A DNA stretch of 39,851 nucleotides, from the NCBI GenBank assembly GCA_947311255.1, contig CAMZKL010000075.1, forward strand, positions 1-39,851, in the 5' to 3' direction. The notes under the pieces were generated by a model. It saw nothing but the letters and a program-made list of their open reading frames with translations. It was not told the DNA's origin and searched no databases. A program made the translations under genes and the position numbers. Each line of letters starts with the position of its first letter. Position 1 is the first letter of the stretch. This document shows positions 1 to 7,685 of this stretch, in pieces. This stretch comes from an uncultured Chlorobiota bacterium. Lineage in GTDB: Bacteria > Bacteroidota > Bacteroidia > Bacteroidales > JAADGE01.

Positions 1-366
1 TCTTTAAACAGAAAAGAATGTTGCAAACTCTTTGCAGTATCCATATACAGCTGCAAAGTTTGACGCCTCGTCTCAGAAAAAGAAAAAACGTATGAATAAT
101 ACGGGTTAATGGGACTTCTAAAAATTCATTCGCATCAAGATTTTTAGAATTTTTCATAGGTGATTTAATTTTTAGAAGTTCCCTTAACACAATTTATGAT
201 ATTTAACAATTCAATCAAACGTTTGTAAGAATAATGAAAGTAAAAAATGTTAAAATCAAAAAATAATGTTATCGTTACACATTTGTGACACGATTAAAAG
301 CAAATTAATACTTTTAACAGATTTTAATAAATTATGAGTTTGCCCCACAGTCAAGTTCAAAGATTA
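1..366. other. non-coding left edge, no gene seen
   Basis: No convincing reading frame is present. Two inverted-repeat structures are visible. One is a short imperfect stem (24-37 with 51-62, CAAACTCTTTGCAG against CTGCAAAGTTTG). The other is the larger repeat at 105-188, listed separately. The rest is AT-rich and lies downstream of the minus-strand sensor gene that ends at 367. It could be a 3' region, or the edge of a gene or element outside the window. Confidence 0.6.
105..188. repeat. 22-bp imperfect inverted repeat with a third half-site
   Basis: Arms 105-126 and 167-188 are complementary at 20 of 22 positions. The shared core is ACTTCTAAAAATT. The 40-nt loop holds a third copy of the inner part: ATTTTTAGAA at 140-149 can pair with TTCTAAAAAT at 116-125. 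Two mutually exclusive hairpins are therefore possible. It could be a small mobile-element remnant or a transcript-end structure. There is no U-tract on either side typical of an intrinsic terminator. Confidence 0.6.
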
Positions 367-2385
367 TTACATTTCCCATTTTATTCCCATTATGGTTACG
401 TCGTCAACTTGTTCTATATTTCCTTTCCATTCTGCGAAAATTTTTTCTAATTTTGTTTTTTGTTCTGACATTGGCAAATGAGAGTTTTTTAGAAGTATAT
501 TTTTAAAATTCTTAGATAAATATTTTTTCTCTCTTTCACCCCCTAATTGGTCTTGAAAACCATCTGAGAATATGTAAATTGCATCATTATTTTGAAGTTG
601 AACTTCTTGGGAAATAAAGTCTATTTCAACATAGTTAAATCCTATTGGGTTTCTGGTTGCTTTGTATTCTATTAATTTTTCATTTCTTATTATCCAAAGA
701 GGGTTGAATGCTCCTGCATAAGACAAAACATTTGTTTTAGTATTAATTGAACAAAGAGCTATGTCCATTCCATTAGGATTTTCAGTGCCAAAAGTTTTAA
801 ATGTATCTTTAACTTTTTTTCTTAACATATTTAGAGTTGTACCTGGCTCATTTATTTCTTTCCGTCCGGCTATTTCATGTAAGAATGTTATCCCAAGCAT
901 TGTGATAAATCCTCCTGTTACACCATGTCCGGTACAATCTGCTACTGCAAAAACGATATAATCATTATGCTTTTTAACATAATAGAAATCTCCGCTTACT
1001 ACATCTTTTGGTTTATATAATATAAAATAATTATTAAAATACTTATCAATTATAGTTTTTGAAGTAAGTAATGATTCTTGGATAGTTTTAGCGTATCTTA
1101 TATTTGCAATAGTATTATTATGTGCTTGCTCAATTTTTTCTTTCTTTTTTTTAAGTTCTGTTTGAGCTTTCTTTTGTTCAGAAACATTTCGAGACACACC
1201 CCCTATTCCAACTGGTTTATTATTATAATCTGATATAACAAACCCATAGACTTCTGCAGGAAAAATGTATCCTTCCTTATGAATATATTCTATTTCAAAA
1301 TGTTGTTGAAAGTTTTTATTCCCTTTTAAAATATCTGTCTTTATTGACATTAATTTGGATATTGTTTCGTCAGGGTGTAAATATTTTAATTTTAGATTTT
1401 TTAACTCAGTTTCGGAATATCCTGTAAATTTCTTACAAGATGGGCTAATATATTGAGGAGTTAAATCTAAATCTAACATCCAAATAAAATCAGTCATATT
1501 ATCAGCTAGCAAATTATATTTCCTTAAGGTTTCATCAATTATTTCTTGTTTATAAAATAGTTCTTCAATATTTTGTTGTAATTCTTCTGATAAAGCTTCT
1601 AATTCTTCATTGTGCTCTTTTAAGCTAAGATTTAAATTGCTTACTTTAAGTGTTTTTTCTTTAACTTGTTTTTCTAGGTTTTTTGTAAAATCTTCGTCTT
1701 TTTTTAAAATAGTTTTAATTAAAAAATAATTAATTGCCAAAAAAAGAAAAGAAAATATTGACAATATTATAACTACGCTTTTATAATTCCTATCCATTAA
1801 TTTAGAGATTGGTTTTTCTGAAACTTTTACACTTATAATTCCTCGAATGTCTCCAATTTTATAGTCGTATGCTTTGTCATAATTTTCTCTTACTGTTTTT
1901 ATTGCATCTTCTTTTTTTCCATGACATTTCATGCAATTTTCTGTTATAATCAAAGGCTCAGCATAATAAGAAAGGCTATCAAATTTCTTGTAGTATGATT
2001 TTTGCTTTGGATTATTCTTAAAGAATGAAATTATTTCCATTTCTTCTTTATTTGCAACATTTTTGGGATTCCTTGGTCTATCAGAAACAACATTTATATT
2101 GATGTTGTAATCAATTTTTTCTGAAAATCTTTTGCTTATTTCCGGTGTAGTAGTAACAGGTAATAATTTTAATGTTTTTTCATTAATTTCAATATTATTA
2201 TCTGTAAAAGCGTGTTGATAAGTATCTCTGAATGAAACAATAAAAGCGGCTAAAGATTTTGTTTCGTCTTTAACATCAGTAGTTTTTACCTTTTCTTTAC
2301 CTTTGTATAAAATAAAAAGGAATACAAAAGTAAAAATTAAGAATGATAGACCTAAAATTAACAATATTTTATATTGGTTTTTCAT
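367..2385 (-). CDS. membrane sensor with c-type heme motif, PAS and SpoIIE/PP2C phosphatase
   Basis: A predicted signalling phosphatase in the inner membrane. Transmembrane segments lie at about residues 8-27 and 203-223. They bracket a periplasmic domain resembling DUF3365/Tll0287 sensors, with a CMKCH (CxxCH) covalent heme-binding motif at 151-155. A long coiled coil (about 226-287) leads to a PAS domain (about 291-403), then a SpoIIE-type PP2C domain (about 455-670). That domain carries the metal-binding acidic motifs SGDF (464-467), ADCTGHG (482-488) and SDG (607-609). Such domains usually dephosphorylate Ser/Thr on anti-sigma antagonists, but no STAS partner is seen nearby. The start ATG follows a promoter-like box at 2415-2422. 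The domains are clear. The ligand (redox state, NO or a quinone-linked signal) and the target are unknown. Confidence 0.85.
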   Translation of the reverse strand: MKNQYKILLILGLSFLIFTFVFLFILYKGKEKVKTTDVKDETKSLAAFIVSFRDTYQHAFTDNNIEINEKTLKLLPVTTTPEISKRFSEKIDYNININVVSDRPRNPKNVANKEEMEIISFFKNNPKQKSYYKKFDSLSYYAEPLIITENCMKCHGKKEDAIKTVRENYDKAYDYKIGDIRGIISVKVSEKPISKLMDRNYKSVVIILSIFSFLFLAINYFLIKTILKKDEDFTKNLEKQVKEKTLKVSNLNLSLKEHNEELEALSEELQQNIEELFYKQEIIDETLRKYNLLADNMTDFIWMLDLDLTPQYISPSCKKFTGYSETELKNLKLKYLHPDETISKLMSIKTDILKGNKNFQQHFEIEYIHKEGYIFPAEVYGFVISDYNNKPVGIGGVSRNVSEQKKAQTELKKKKEKIEQAHNNTIANIRYAKTIQESLLTSKTIIDKYFNNYFILYKPKDVVSGDFYYVKKHNDYIVFAVADCTGHGVTGGFITMLGITFLHEIAGRKEINEPGTTLNMLRKKVKDTFKTFGTENPNGMDIALCSINTKTNVLSYAGAFNPLWIIRNEKLIEYKATRNPIGFNYVEIDFISQEVQLQNNDAIYIFSDGFQDQLGGEREKKYLSKNFKNILLKNSHLPMSEQKTKLEKIFAEWKGNIEQVDDVTIMGIKWEM

Positions 2386-2414
2386 AAAAAATCTCTATTC
2401 GAAATGTTCTGGTG

Positions 2415-2447
2415 CAAATATACATAAATTAGCCTAAAAAAAAGCAA
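2415..2447 (-). promoter_or_regulatory. Bacteroidota-type promoter for the heme sensor gene
   Basis: On the minus strand, TATATTTG (2422-2415) matches the -7 consensus TAnnTTTG. A TTG at 2447-2445 lies 22 nt upstream. The box is about 30 nt before the ATG at 2385. The TTG overlaps the terminator stem of the preceding gene. Confidence 0.5.
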
Positions 2448-2469
2448 GTTCCCAAATTGGAAACTTGCT
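2436..2469 (-). terminator. intrinsic terminator of the coiled-coil outer-membrane protein gene
   Basis: The stem AGCAAGTTTCC/GGGAACTTGCT (minus strand, 2469-2443) has one mismatch and is followed by a run of T. It lies about 90 nt after the stop at 2557. It separates that gene from the sensor gene downstream, so the sensor probably has its own promoter. Confidence 0.75.
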
Positions 2470-2556
2470 ATTATTATAATTATTAAATATTTTGGTTCTA
2501 TCCTAAATTTAGTTAATATTCCTATTGGCTTCTAAAATAAAACTAGAGTTTAAATT

Positions 2557-3717
2557 TTAAAAATCGAGTCTCAAACCGGCAGAAATTGGATAAAGTTCTG
2601 GCCCTTTTGAATGTTTAAATAATGGGACTATGCTGTATTCAATAAAGATACCTAAATCATCATATCCAGCACCTGCCATTACACCGTATCTAAACGGAGA
2701 AAGTTGGAAGTCATCAACTTTTTTATCTTTATATTTTACTCCATCAGTTTTATAAACTTGCTTTTGTTTTGACCATGCTCTTATACCTCCAAAAACGCCA
2801 ACATTAAGATACAATTTTCTTTTTTTTATTGGAACTTGGTATTCTACTACAACTGGAATTGTAATATAAACTGCGTTTAATTTGTTCTTTTTTATTATTT
2901 TATTACTTGTGTCGATAATTTCTCCATATAGAACTCCATTTTCATCTTCTTTAAGCAAAATATTTTGTTCTAAATTCATGCTGTTCCATTGAATTCCTGC
3001 ACCTGTTGCTATTCCAAAATTATATTTTGTTAGAGGAATATTATATTCAAATATTTTCAAATCGTAATAAAAAGATTTTTCTGGGACTAAACTTACTATC
3101 CCTGCATCTGTCTCATTTGCAATTGATTGTGATTTATTCAGAAAATTAAATATTCCAAATTGAAATCCGGCGATATGTGCATTGAAATGTTTTTTTATAC
3201 TTTTATTTAGTGGAACAATATCATTGCCATCTTCGTTTAACTCATCATTTATTTCAGCAAGACCTTTTTCTATTTCATCAATTCCTCTTTCTATTTCAAT
3301 TATTCCGTTTTGAAACGCAATTTTCTTTTTTTTGTTTGCTTCAATATTTGCCTTTTGCAATTCTAATTCAACTTTCAACTTTTCCAATTCTGCTTTTTTT
3401 ATAGCTAAATCTTCTGTTTTCCCATGTAATCGTTCACTTTCTGAAATTAACTTTTCTTTTTCTATTATTAATTTTTCTCTTTCTATCAGCAATGCTTTTT
3501 GCTTACTTATCAGCTCATTTGCTGCTTCAATTTCTTTTTCAAAAGATTCTTTACCTTTTTCAAGATTATAAATTGCATTTTCTTTTTGAGTTTTTTTGTC
3601 AATAATTAATAGTTTCTTTTTACCAATTTCAAATTCAGTTGTGTCTTTTTGTGCAATTAATGTCATGTTAAAAGACATAAAAAATACTGATACTATTATT
3701 ATAATTACTTTTTTCAT
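2557..3717 (-). CDS. outer-membrane beta-barrel protein with N-terminal coiled coil
   Basis: A predicted exported protein of 386 residues. A signal peptide covers about residues 1-23 and ends near LIAQ. A Lys/Glu-rich heptad-like coiled coil follows (about 42-157). The C-terminal half has alternating hydrophobic and aromatic strands typical of the Bacteroidota outer-membrane barrel family and ends LRLDF, with the terminal Phe usual for barrel proteins. I place the start at the ATG at 3717. A TTG six codons upstream extends the frame but would put charged residues before the signal peptide. It follows the ECF sigma and anti-sigma genes on the same strand, so it may be a target or envelope partner of that pair. 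The coiled coil could span the periplasm or contact peptidoglycan. Exact function is unknown. Confidence 0.8.
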   Translation of the reverse strand: MKKVIIIIVSVFFMSFNMTLIAQKDTTEFEIGKKKLLIIDKKTQKENAIYNLEKGKESFEKEIEAANELISKQKALLIEREKLIIEKEKLISESERLHGKTEDLAIKKAELEKLKVELELQKANIEANKKKKIAFQNGIIEIERGIDEIEKGLAEINDELNEDGNDIVPLNKSIKKHFNAHIAGFQFGIFNFLNKSQSIANETDAGIVSLVPEKSFYYDLKIFEYNIPLTKYNFGIATGAGIQWNSMNLEQNILLKEDENGVLYGEIIDTSNKIIKKNKLNAVYITIPVVVEYQVPIKKRKLYLNVGVFGGIRAWSKQKQVYKTDGVKYKDKKVDDFQLSPFRYGVMAGAGYDDLGIFIEYSIVPLFKHSKGPELYPISAGLRLDF

Positions 3718-3816
3718 ACGTTTAATTTTTTTCAATTTAATTTATTTCTGATTATGTTGCGTTCAGAAAATTTGCTTATTGAAATTACCGGTCTTTCAAC
3801 ATTTGCAAATAATTTT

Positions 3817-4836
3817 TTATTTATTAAATGTTTTACTTATTTTAAAATTTGATGCATAAAGATTAAGTTTTTCAATTCTTCCGTCTTCTTTATACTTGTT
3901 TTTCATTCTTAATTCACTAGACGACACTTTCCGCCATACATTTACTCCCATTTCTGCATATTTCCAAATCTTATCTTTCTCGGTATTTTCATTGTGGGTA
4001 TGTACAAAATCATTTGTTGTATTTTTTATTTCAAGGTTTGAAGTGTTCAAGATAAGAACCTCTTGTTTAATCTCAGGTACAGATACGGTTAATTCCTTGT
4101 ACAATTTGATTTCACTTTGAGGTTCTATATCACTGAACGCAAGAAGTTTATTACTATTTGTTAACTTGTTCGTTTGTTTATGAGAATGAGTAACTTCTTG
4201 CTTTTTATTTAATGAATTATTTGTTTTTGTAATTGAATGTTTTTCTGTTTTTAAAATGTTATTGGAAGGCTTAATTGTTTTATAATTATCTTTTACAATT
4301 GATGAAATTTTCAAGCCTGTTTTTGTTGTTTTATCTGTGTTAAATATTTCTTGTGCTAAAATAAGTGCCAGAAATATAATTGCTACCGCAACGTAAGAGC
4401 TAATTTTATATAAATAAGCTATTGTTTTTCTTCTTATTTTATTTTTGAAGGGATAAGAAATTTCTTTTTCTGCTTTTAATTTACTTTTCTGTATTAAGTT
4501 ATATTCATAAAGTTTATTTTCAGCTTTTTTTATTTCTTGTTTTAATTCTCTTTTTTCTGCTTCTGTAATATCTTTTTCTATATCTGCAACTGCGAGATAT
4601 TCAAATTGAGTAATATTGAAATGTTTTTTTTGTGTTTTTTTAATTAAATTTTCTTTTTGTTCAAACTTTATTTTTTCGGGTTTTAAAGTTAAATTTTCAA
4701 AGCTGGTTAATTCTTCTTTTAAATTGGAATTTTTAGACAAAAACTTATTTAAATCTCTAATTTGACTATCCGATAAATTTCCTTCAAGAAAATCTATAAA
4801 AAACAATTCGTAGTTATGTTTATTAATTCTGTTCAA
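3817..4836 (-). CDS. membrane anti-sigma-like protein, TTG start
   Basis: A 339-residue protein directly downstream of an ECF sigma gene. The N-terminus (about residues 9-42: FIDFLEGNLSDSQ, then NSNLKEEL) is the helical motif common to Bacteroidota anti-sigma proteins. A weaker second copy lies at about 79-108 (AVADIEKDITEAEKRELKQE). One transmembrane helix spans about 146-161, leaving a long Ser/Thr/Asn/Lys-rich periplasmic part with no recognised domain. It probably holds the sigma factor at the membrane and releases it on an envelope signal. The frame opens right after the sigma stop codon, and the only standard start is the TTG at 4836. No ATG occurs before the conserved motif. The role comes from motif and context. 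There is no clear FecR domain. Confidence 0.75.
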   Translation of the reverse strand: MNRINKHNYELFFIDFLEGNLSDSQIRDLNKFLSKNSNLKEELTSFENLTLKPEKIKFEQKENLIKKTQKKHFNITQFEYLAVADIEKDITEAEKRELKQEIKKAENKLYEYNLIQKSKLKAEKEISYPFKNKIRRKTIAYLYKISSYVAVAIIFLALILAQEIFNTDKTTKTGLKISSIVKDNYKTIKPSNNILKTEKHSITKTNNSLNKKQEVTHSHKQTNKLTNSNKLLAFSDIEPQSEIKLYKELTVSVPEIKQEVLILNTSNLEIKNTTNDFVHTHNENTEKDKIWKYAEMGVNVWRKVSSSELRMKNKYKEDGRIEKLNLYASNFKISKTFNK

Positions 4837-4854
4837 TTTAGCTTTTGTTTTGTT

Positions 4855-5340
4855 TTAGACAACATTTTCAATTTGCCCTATGTAATTTTTTAAATAAACT
4901 CTTGCTCTATATATGTAAACTTTTACTTGTGCTTCTGAAAGCTCTGTTATAGTTGCAATTTCCTTATAAGAATAACCTTCATAATCTCTTAATAAAACTA
5001 CTGATTTTTGAATTTCTGAAAGTTTATCAATTGCTTCATGCAAAACTTCTTGTATATCAGAATAGTTATCTTCATGTATAGATTCAAATGTTTTAGTTTC
5101 GTTAGTTAGTGTTATTCTTTTATCTTTTCTAATACGGTCAATCATTGTTCTATAAGCAGTTGTAAACAAATATGATTTTGCTTTTTCATAAATAACTGCT
5201 TTTCGATTTATCCACAACTTTTCGAAGCTGTCTTGCACAACGTCTTGTGAATTACTCTCATTTTTAAGATTTTTTAAAATGAAACGATACACATTATCAG
5301 AATACTGATTTACCGTATTATTATATTCCTTTATTGTCAT
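4855..5340 (-). CDS. ECF-family RNA polymerase sigma factor
   Basis: At 161 residues it is the usual ECF sigma length. Region 2 (about residues 8-80) contains the core-binding and -10 segment (DVVQDSFEKLWINR, then SYLFTTAYRTMIDRIRK). Region 4 (about 103-155) has the helix-turn-helix GYSYKEIATITELSEAQVKV and a basic YRARVYLK end. It should recruit RNA polymerase to a small regulon, often including its own operon. The anti-sigma gene follows in the same reading frame, 18 nt after the stop, indicating co-transcription and probably translational coupling. In Porphyromonas an ECF factor (SigP) controls T9SS genes. Nothing here shows that this one does, although T9SS genes lie 20 kb away. Confidence 0.93.
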   Translation of the reverse strand: MTIKEYNNTVNQYSDNVYRFILKNLKNESNSQDVVQDSFEKLWINRKAVIYEKAKSYLFTTAYRTMIDRIRKDKRITLTNETKTFESIHEDNYSDIQEVLHEAIDKLSEIQKSVVLLRDYEGYSYKEIATITELSEAQVKVYIYRARVYLKNYIGQIENVV

Positions 5341-5548
5341 TTATTCTTGCGTTCGATTATAAGACGAAGAAGTTGAAGGTTTGTTACATAAAAAGTTAAA
5401 ACTTTCCACAAAAAAACATAAAGCATTGTATCACAAAGAATTAAACAACAAAGAATTTTAGAAACAAATTGTTTTTCATTAGAAATATTAGGTAAGAAAT
5501 ACAAAATCAAGTTACTTATACAACTTTTTTTTTGCAAATAATTTATAA

Positions 5549-5565
5549 ATTACAACTGTTGTAAT
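5549..5565. promoter_or_regulatory. 17-nt palindrome between the aminopeptidase and sigma genes
   Basis: ATTACAACTGTTGTAAT is a perfect palindrome with 8-bp arms and a 1-nt centre. It begins 5 nt after the M1 aminopeptidase stop and is more than 200 nt upstream of the sigma start. It could be an operator for the sigma operon or a weak transcript-end hairpin for the aminopeptidase. The sequence does not decide between them. The remainder of 5341-5548 shows no gene. Confidence 0.4.
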
Positions 5566-5569
5566 ATTT

Positions 5570-7600
5570 TTATTTTTCAACAGCCAAAACGTACTGCCCA
5601 AATTTGAAATCTTTTACTATCATTAAACCATCAAATTCATTATACTCAATTTTTTCAGTTTTAACTTCTTTAAAATCTGTATAAATATCAGGTCTATATA
5701 ATAAAACAGCTTCATCAAAAAACTCTGTGAAATTATTTTCTTCAAGGCTTACAAAGAAACTTCCTTCCATTGAATATTTTCCTTTTATTATTCCTTTTAT
5801 ATTCCAATATTGAACTTTTGAAAGTTTATATTTCTCATTTTTATTGTTTTCTGGTTCAATTATATTTAAAATGCTTTGAACAATTGCTTTTCCATTTAAT
5901 TTAGTGTATTTTATTGAAAAATCTGTATAAGGAAAGTCGTATGACATAGTATCATTAAATATTTTATAGTTATCTATTGTTGCATCCGAATTTTTTTCTT
6001 CTAAATCAAGAAATACTGCAATAGGTTTAAAATCAGAGAAATAATAAAAAACCGTATCTGGCTTAGAAACTATTGCTTTTTTTGTATGAATATTCAAATT
6101 GGTATCAATAAAAGCTAAATCAACAAAACTATTTTTGCTGTAAAATTCTCTTTCTTTAAGTCTTTGTTTTAGAACAACTTTTGTTTGATATTCGTTCTTT
6201 GTTTTTTTTGTAGAAAAATGTGAAATTGAAAAATGCGGAAATCCTTTTTCAAAAACCCAAGTTTCAAAAAAATCTGTTAAATTAATTCCTGAAAAACCAT
6301 GCATTGCTCCTCTAAAATCATAAGAAGATGCAGAACTATATGCGAATGCTTTAAGATATTGAGTTAAAGAACTAAAGAACAAACTGTCTCCCATATATCC
6401 TCGTAAAGTATGTGCAACATCTGCACCTTTATCGTAAACAGTTTTGCCATAGGTGTATTCATGCGGAACTCCTGAAACAGCTCTGTAACCGTTATCAACA
6501 ATATGTGCTTGTGTAAGAACTTTTGCATGATTTTCGCGAACATAATCTTTATATGCTTTTTTACCATAAACTTCTTCTTTAAAAAGTGCTTCGGAGTATG
6601 ATGCCCAGCCTTCATTAAGCCACATATCCGCAGAAGTTTTACAAGTTACTAAATTGCCAAACCAATGATGCGAAAGTTCATGAGCCATCAATGTTTCTCT
6701 AAACAAAGTGCTGTCAACAGCATACTCCGGATAGGCAATATTGCAAACATGTTCCATTGCTCCGGAATTAAACGGAACTTCAACATAACCAACTCTGTCC
6801 CAGACATATTCGCCATATTTTTTTTCAAATGTTGCCATTGCCTTTTTTAAATTTTGGAAAGAATATACTGCGTTTGCACTATCCTCCGGATAAACAAATA
6901 AGTTGATTGGAATTTCTCTTTTTATTCCTTTATACAGATCCTCAATAATTGCATATTTAGCAACTGCAACAGATACAATATAAGTCGGAACTTCTTGTTT
7001 TAAAATCCAAAAATAAGTTTTTGTGCCGTCTGTATTTTTTTGCTTGTTTTTTAATTTTCCGGAACAAACAGCTTTATAATCCCTGGGTACAGTTATATTA
7101 AAATCATAAGTTGCCTTATCGGTAAAGCTGTCTGAACATGGAAACCAAACCCTACCAAAAGCATGTGGCTTGGCTGCCATTCCTACGCCAATATTGTATG
7201 CTGTACTATCCGAAAAGAAAAAACCTCCCCATGCTAAATCTTGTATTGGTTTTCCATGATAATAAATATTAACCTTTGTGCAGCATTGACCTTCTGATTT
7301 TTTTATATTGTATGGAATTGTTATAATTTTTCCGTCATATTTAAAATCTAAAATTTTTTCATTAAACATAAAAACGCTGTCAACTTTCAGCTTTAAAAGT
7401 TCTAATTTAATTTCTGAAATCTTTTTTTTTGCAGGACTAAGTTGAACAACTGTATTCCCTGAAATTTCTTTGTTATCGAAATCAGTAATTTTTAAATTTA
7501 TAGAATAGTGAAAAACATCTATATTCTCTCTAAAATTCTTATTTTGTGAAAAACTAATAGTTGTAACTAAAATTAGTATTATTATTAAATTACTTTTCAT
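5570..7600 (-). CDS. exported M1-family zinc aminopeptidase
   Basis: A 676-residue metallopeptidase that removes N-terminal residues from peptides. A signal peptide (about residues 1-19, ending near SFSQ) predicts a periplasmic or exported enzyme. The zinc site is HELSH (307-311) with the second Glu at 330 in WLNEGWASY, the standard HExxH-x18-E arrangement. The exopeptidase motif reads GAMEH (280-284) instead of the classical GAMEN. An N-terminal beta-domain precedes the catalytic domain. The C-terminal part looks like a short accessory beta region, and I see no T9SS C-terminal sorting domain. It lies 85 nt downstream of the M24 aminopeptidase gene on the same strand, so the two peptidases may be co-transcribed and serve peptide use. 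Confidence 0.92.
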   Translation of the reverse strand: MKSNLIIILILVTTISFSQNKNFRENIDVFHYSINLKITDFDNKEISGNTVVQLSPAKKKISEIKLELLKLKVDSVFMFNEKILDFKYDGKIITIPYNIKKSEGQCCTKVNIYYHGKPIQDLAWGGFFFSDSTAYNIGVGMAAKPHAFGRVWFPCSDSFTDKATYDFNITVPRDYKAVCSGKLKNKQKNTDGTKTYFWILKQEVPTYIVSVAVAKYAIIEDLYKGIKREIPINLFVYPEDSANAVYSFQNLKKAMATFEKKYGEYVWDRVGYVEVPFNSGAMEHVCNIAYPEYAVDSTLFRETLMAHELSHHWFGNLVTCKTSADMWLNEGWASYSEALFKEEVYGKKAYKDYVRENHAKVLTQAHIVDNGYRAVSGVPHEYTYGKTVYDKGADVAHTLRGYMGDSLFFSSLTQYLKAFAYSSASSYDFRGAMHGFSGINLTDFFETWVFEKGFPHFSISHFSTKKTKNEYQTKVVLKQRLKEREFYSKNSFVDLAFIDTNLNIHTKKAIVSKPDTVFYYFSDFKPIAVFLDLEEKNSDATIDNYKIFNDTMSYDFPYTDFSIKYTKLNGKAIVQSILNIIEPENNKNEKYKLSKVQYWNIKGIIKGKYSMEGSFFVSLEENNFTEFFDEAVLLYRPDIYTDFKEVKTEKIEYNEFDGLMIVKDFKFGQYVLAVEK

Positions 7601-7685
7601 ATACTGCCTGGTTATTTTTTATATCACACACAAATTTTAGTTTAATTTTTATCTGAACATTCAAAACATCCTAAGAGTTCTCAAA

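Noticed and set aside
1-62. Possible tRNA or small RNA end at the left edge
   Set aside because: The stem at 24-62 does not fold as a cloverleaf, and no T-loop sequence is present.
5337-5537. 66-codon minus-strand frame upstream of the sigma gene
   Set aside because: No recognisable family, odd Cys/Leu/Phe-rich composition, and it overlaps the sigma start. It is more likely the leader region of the sigma operon.
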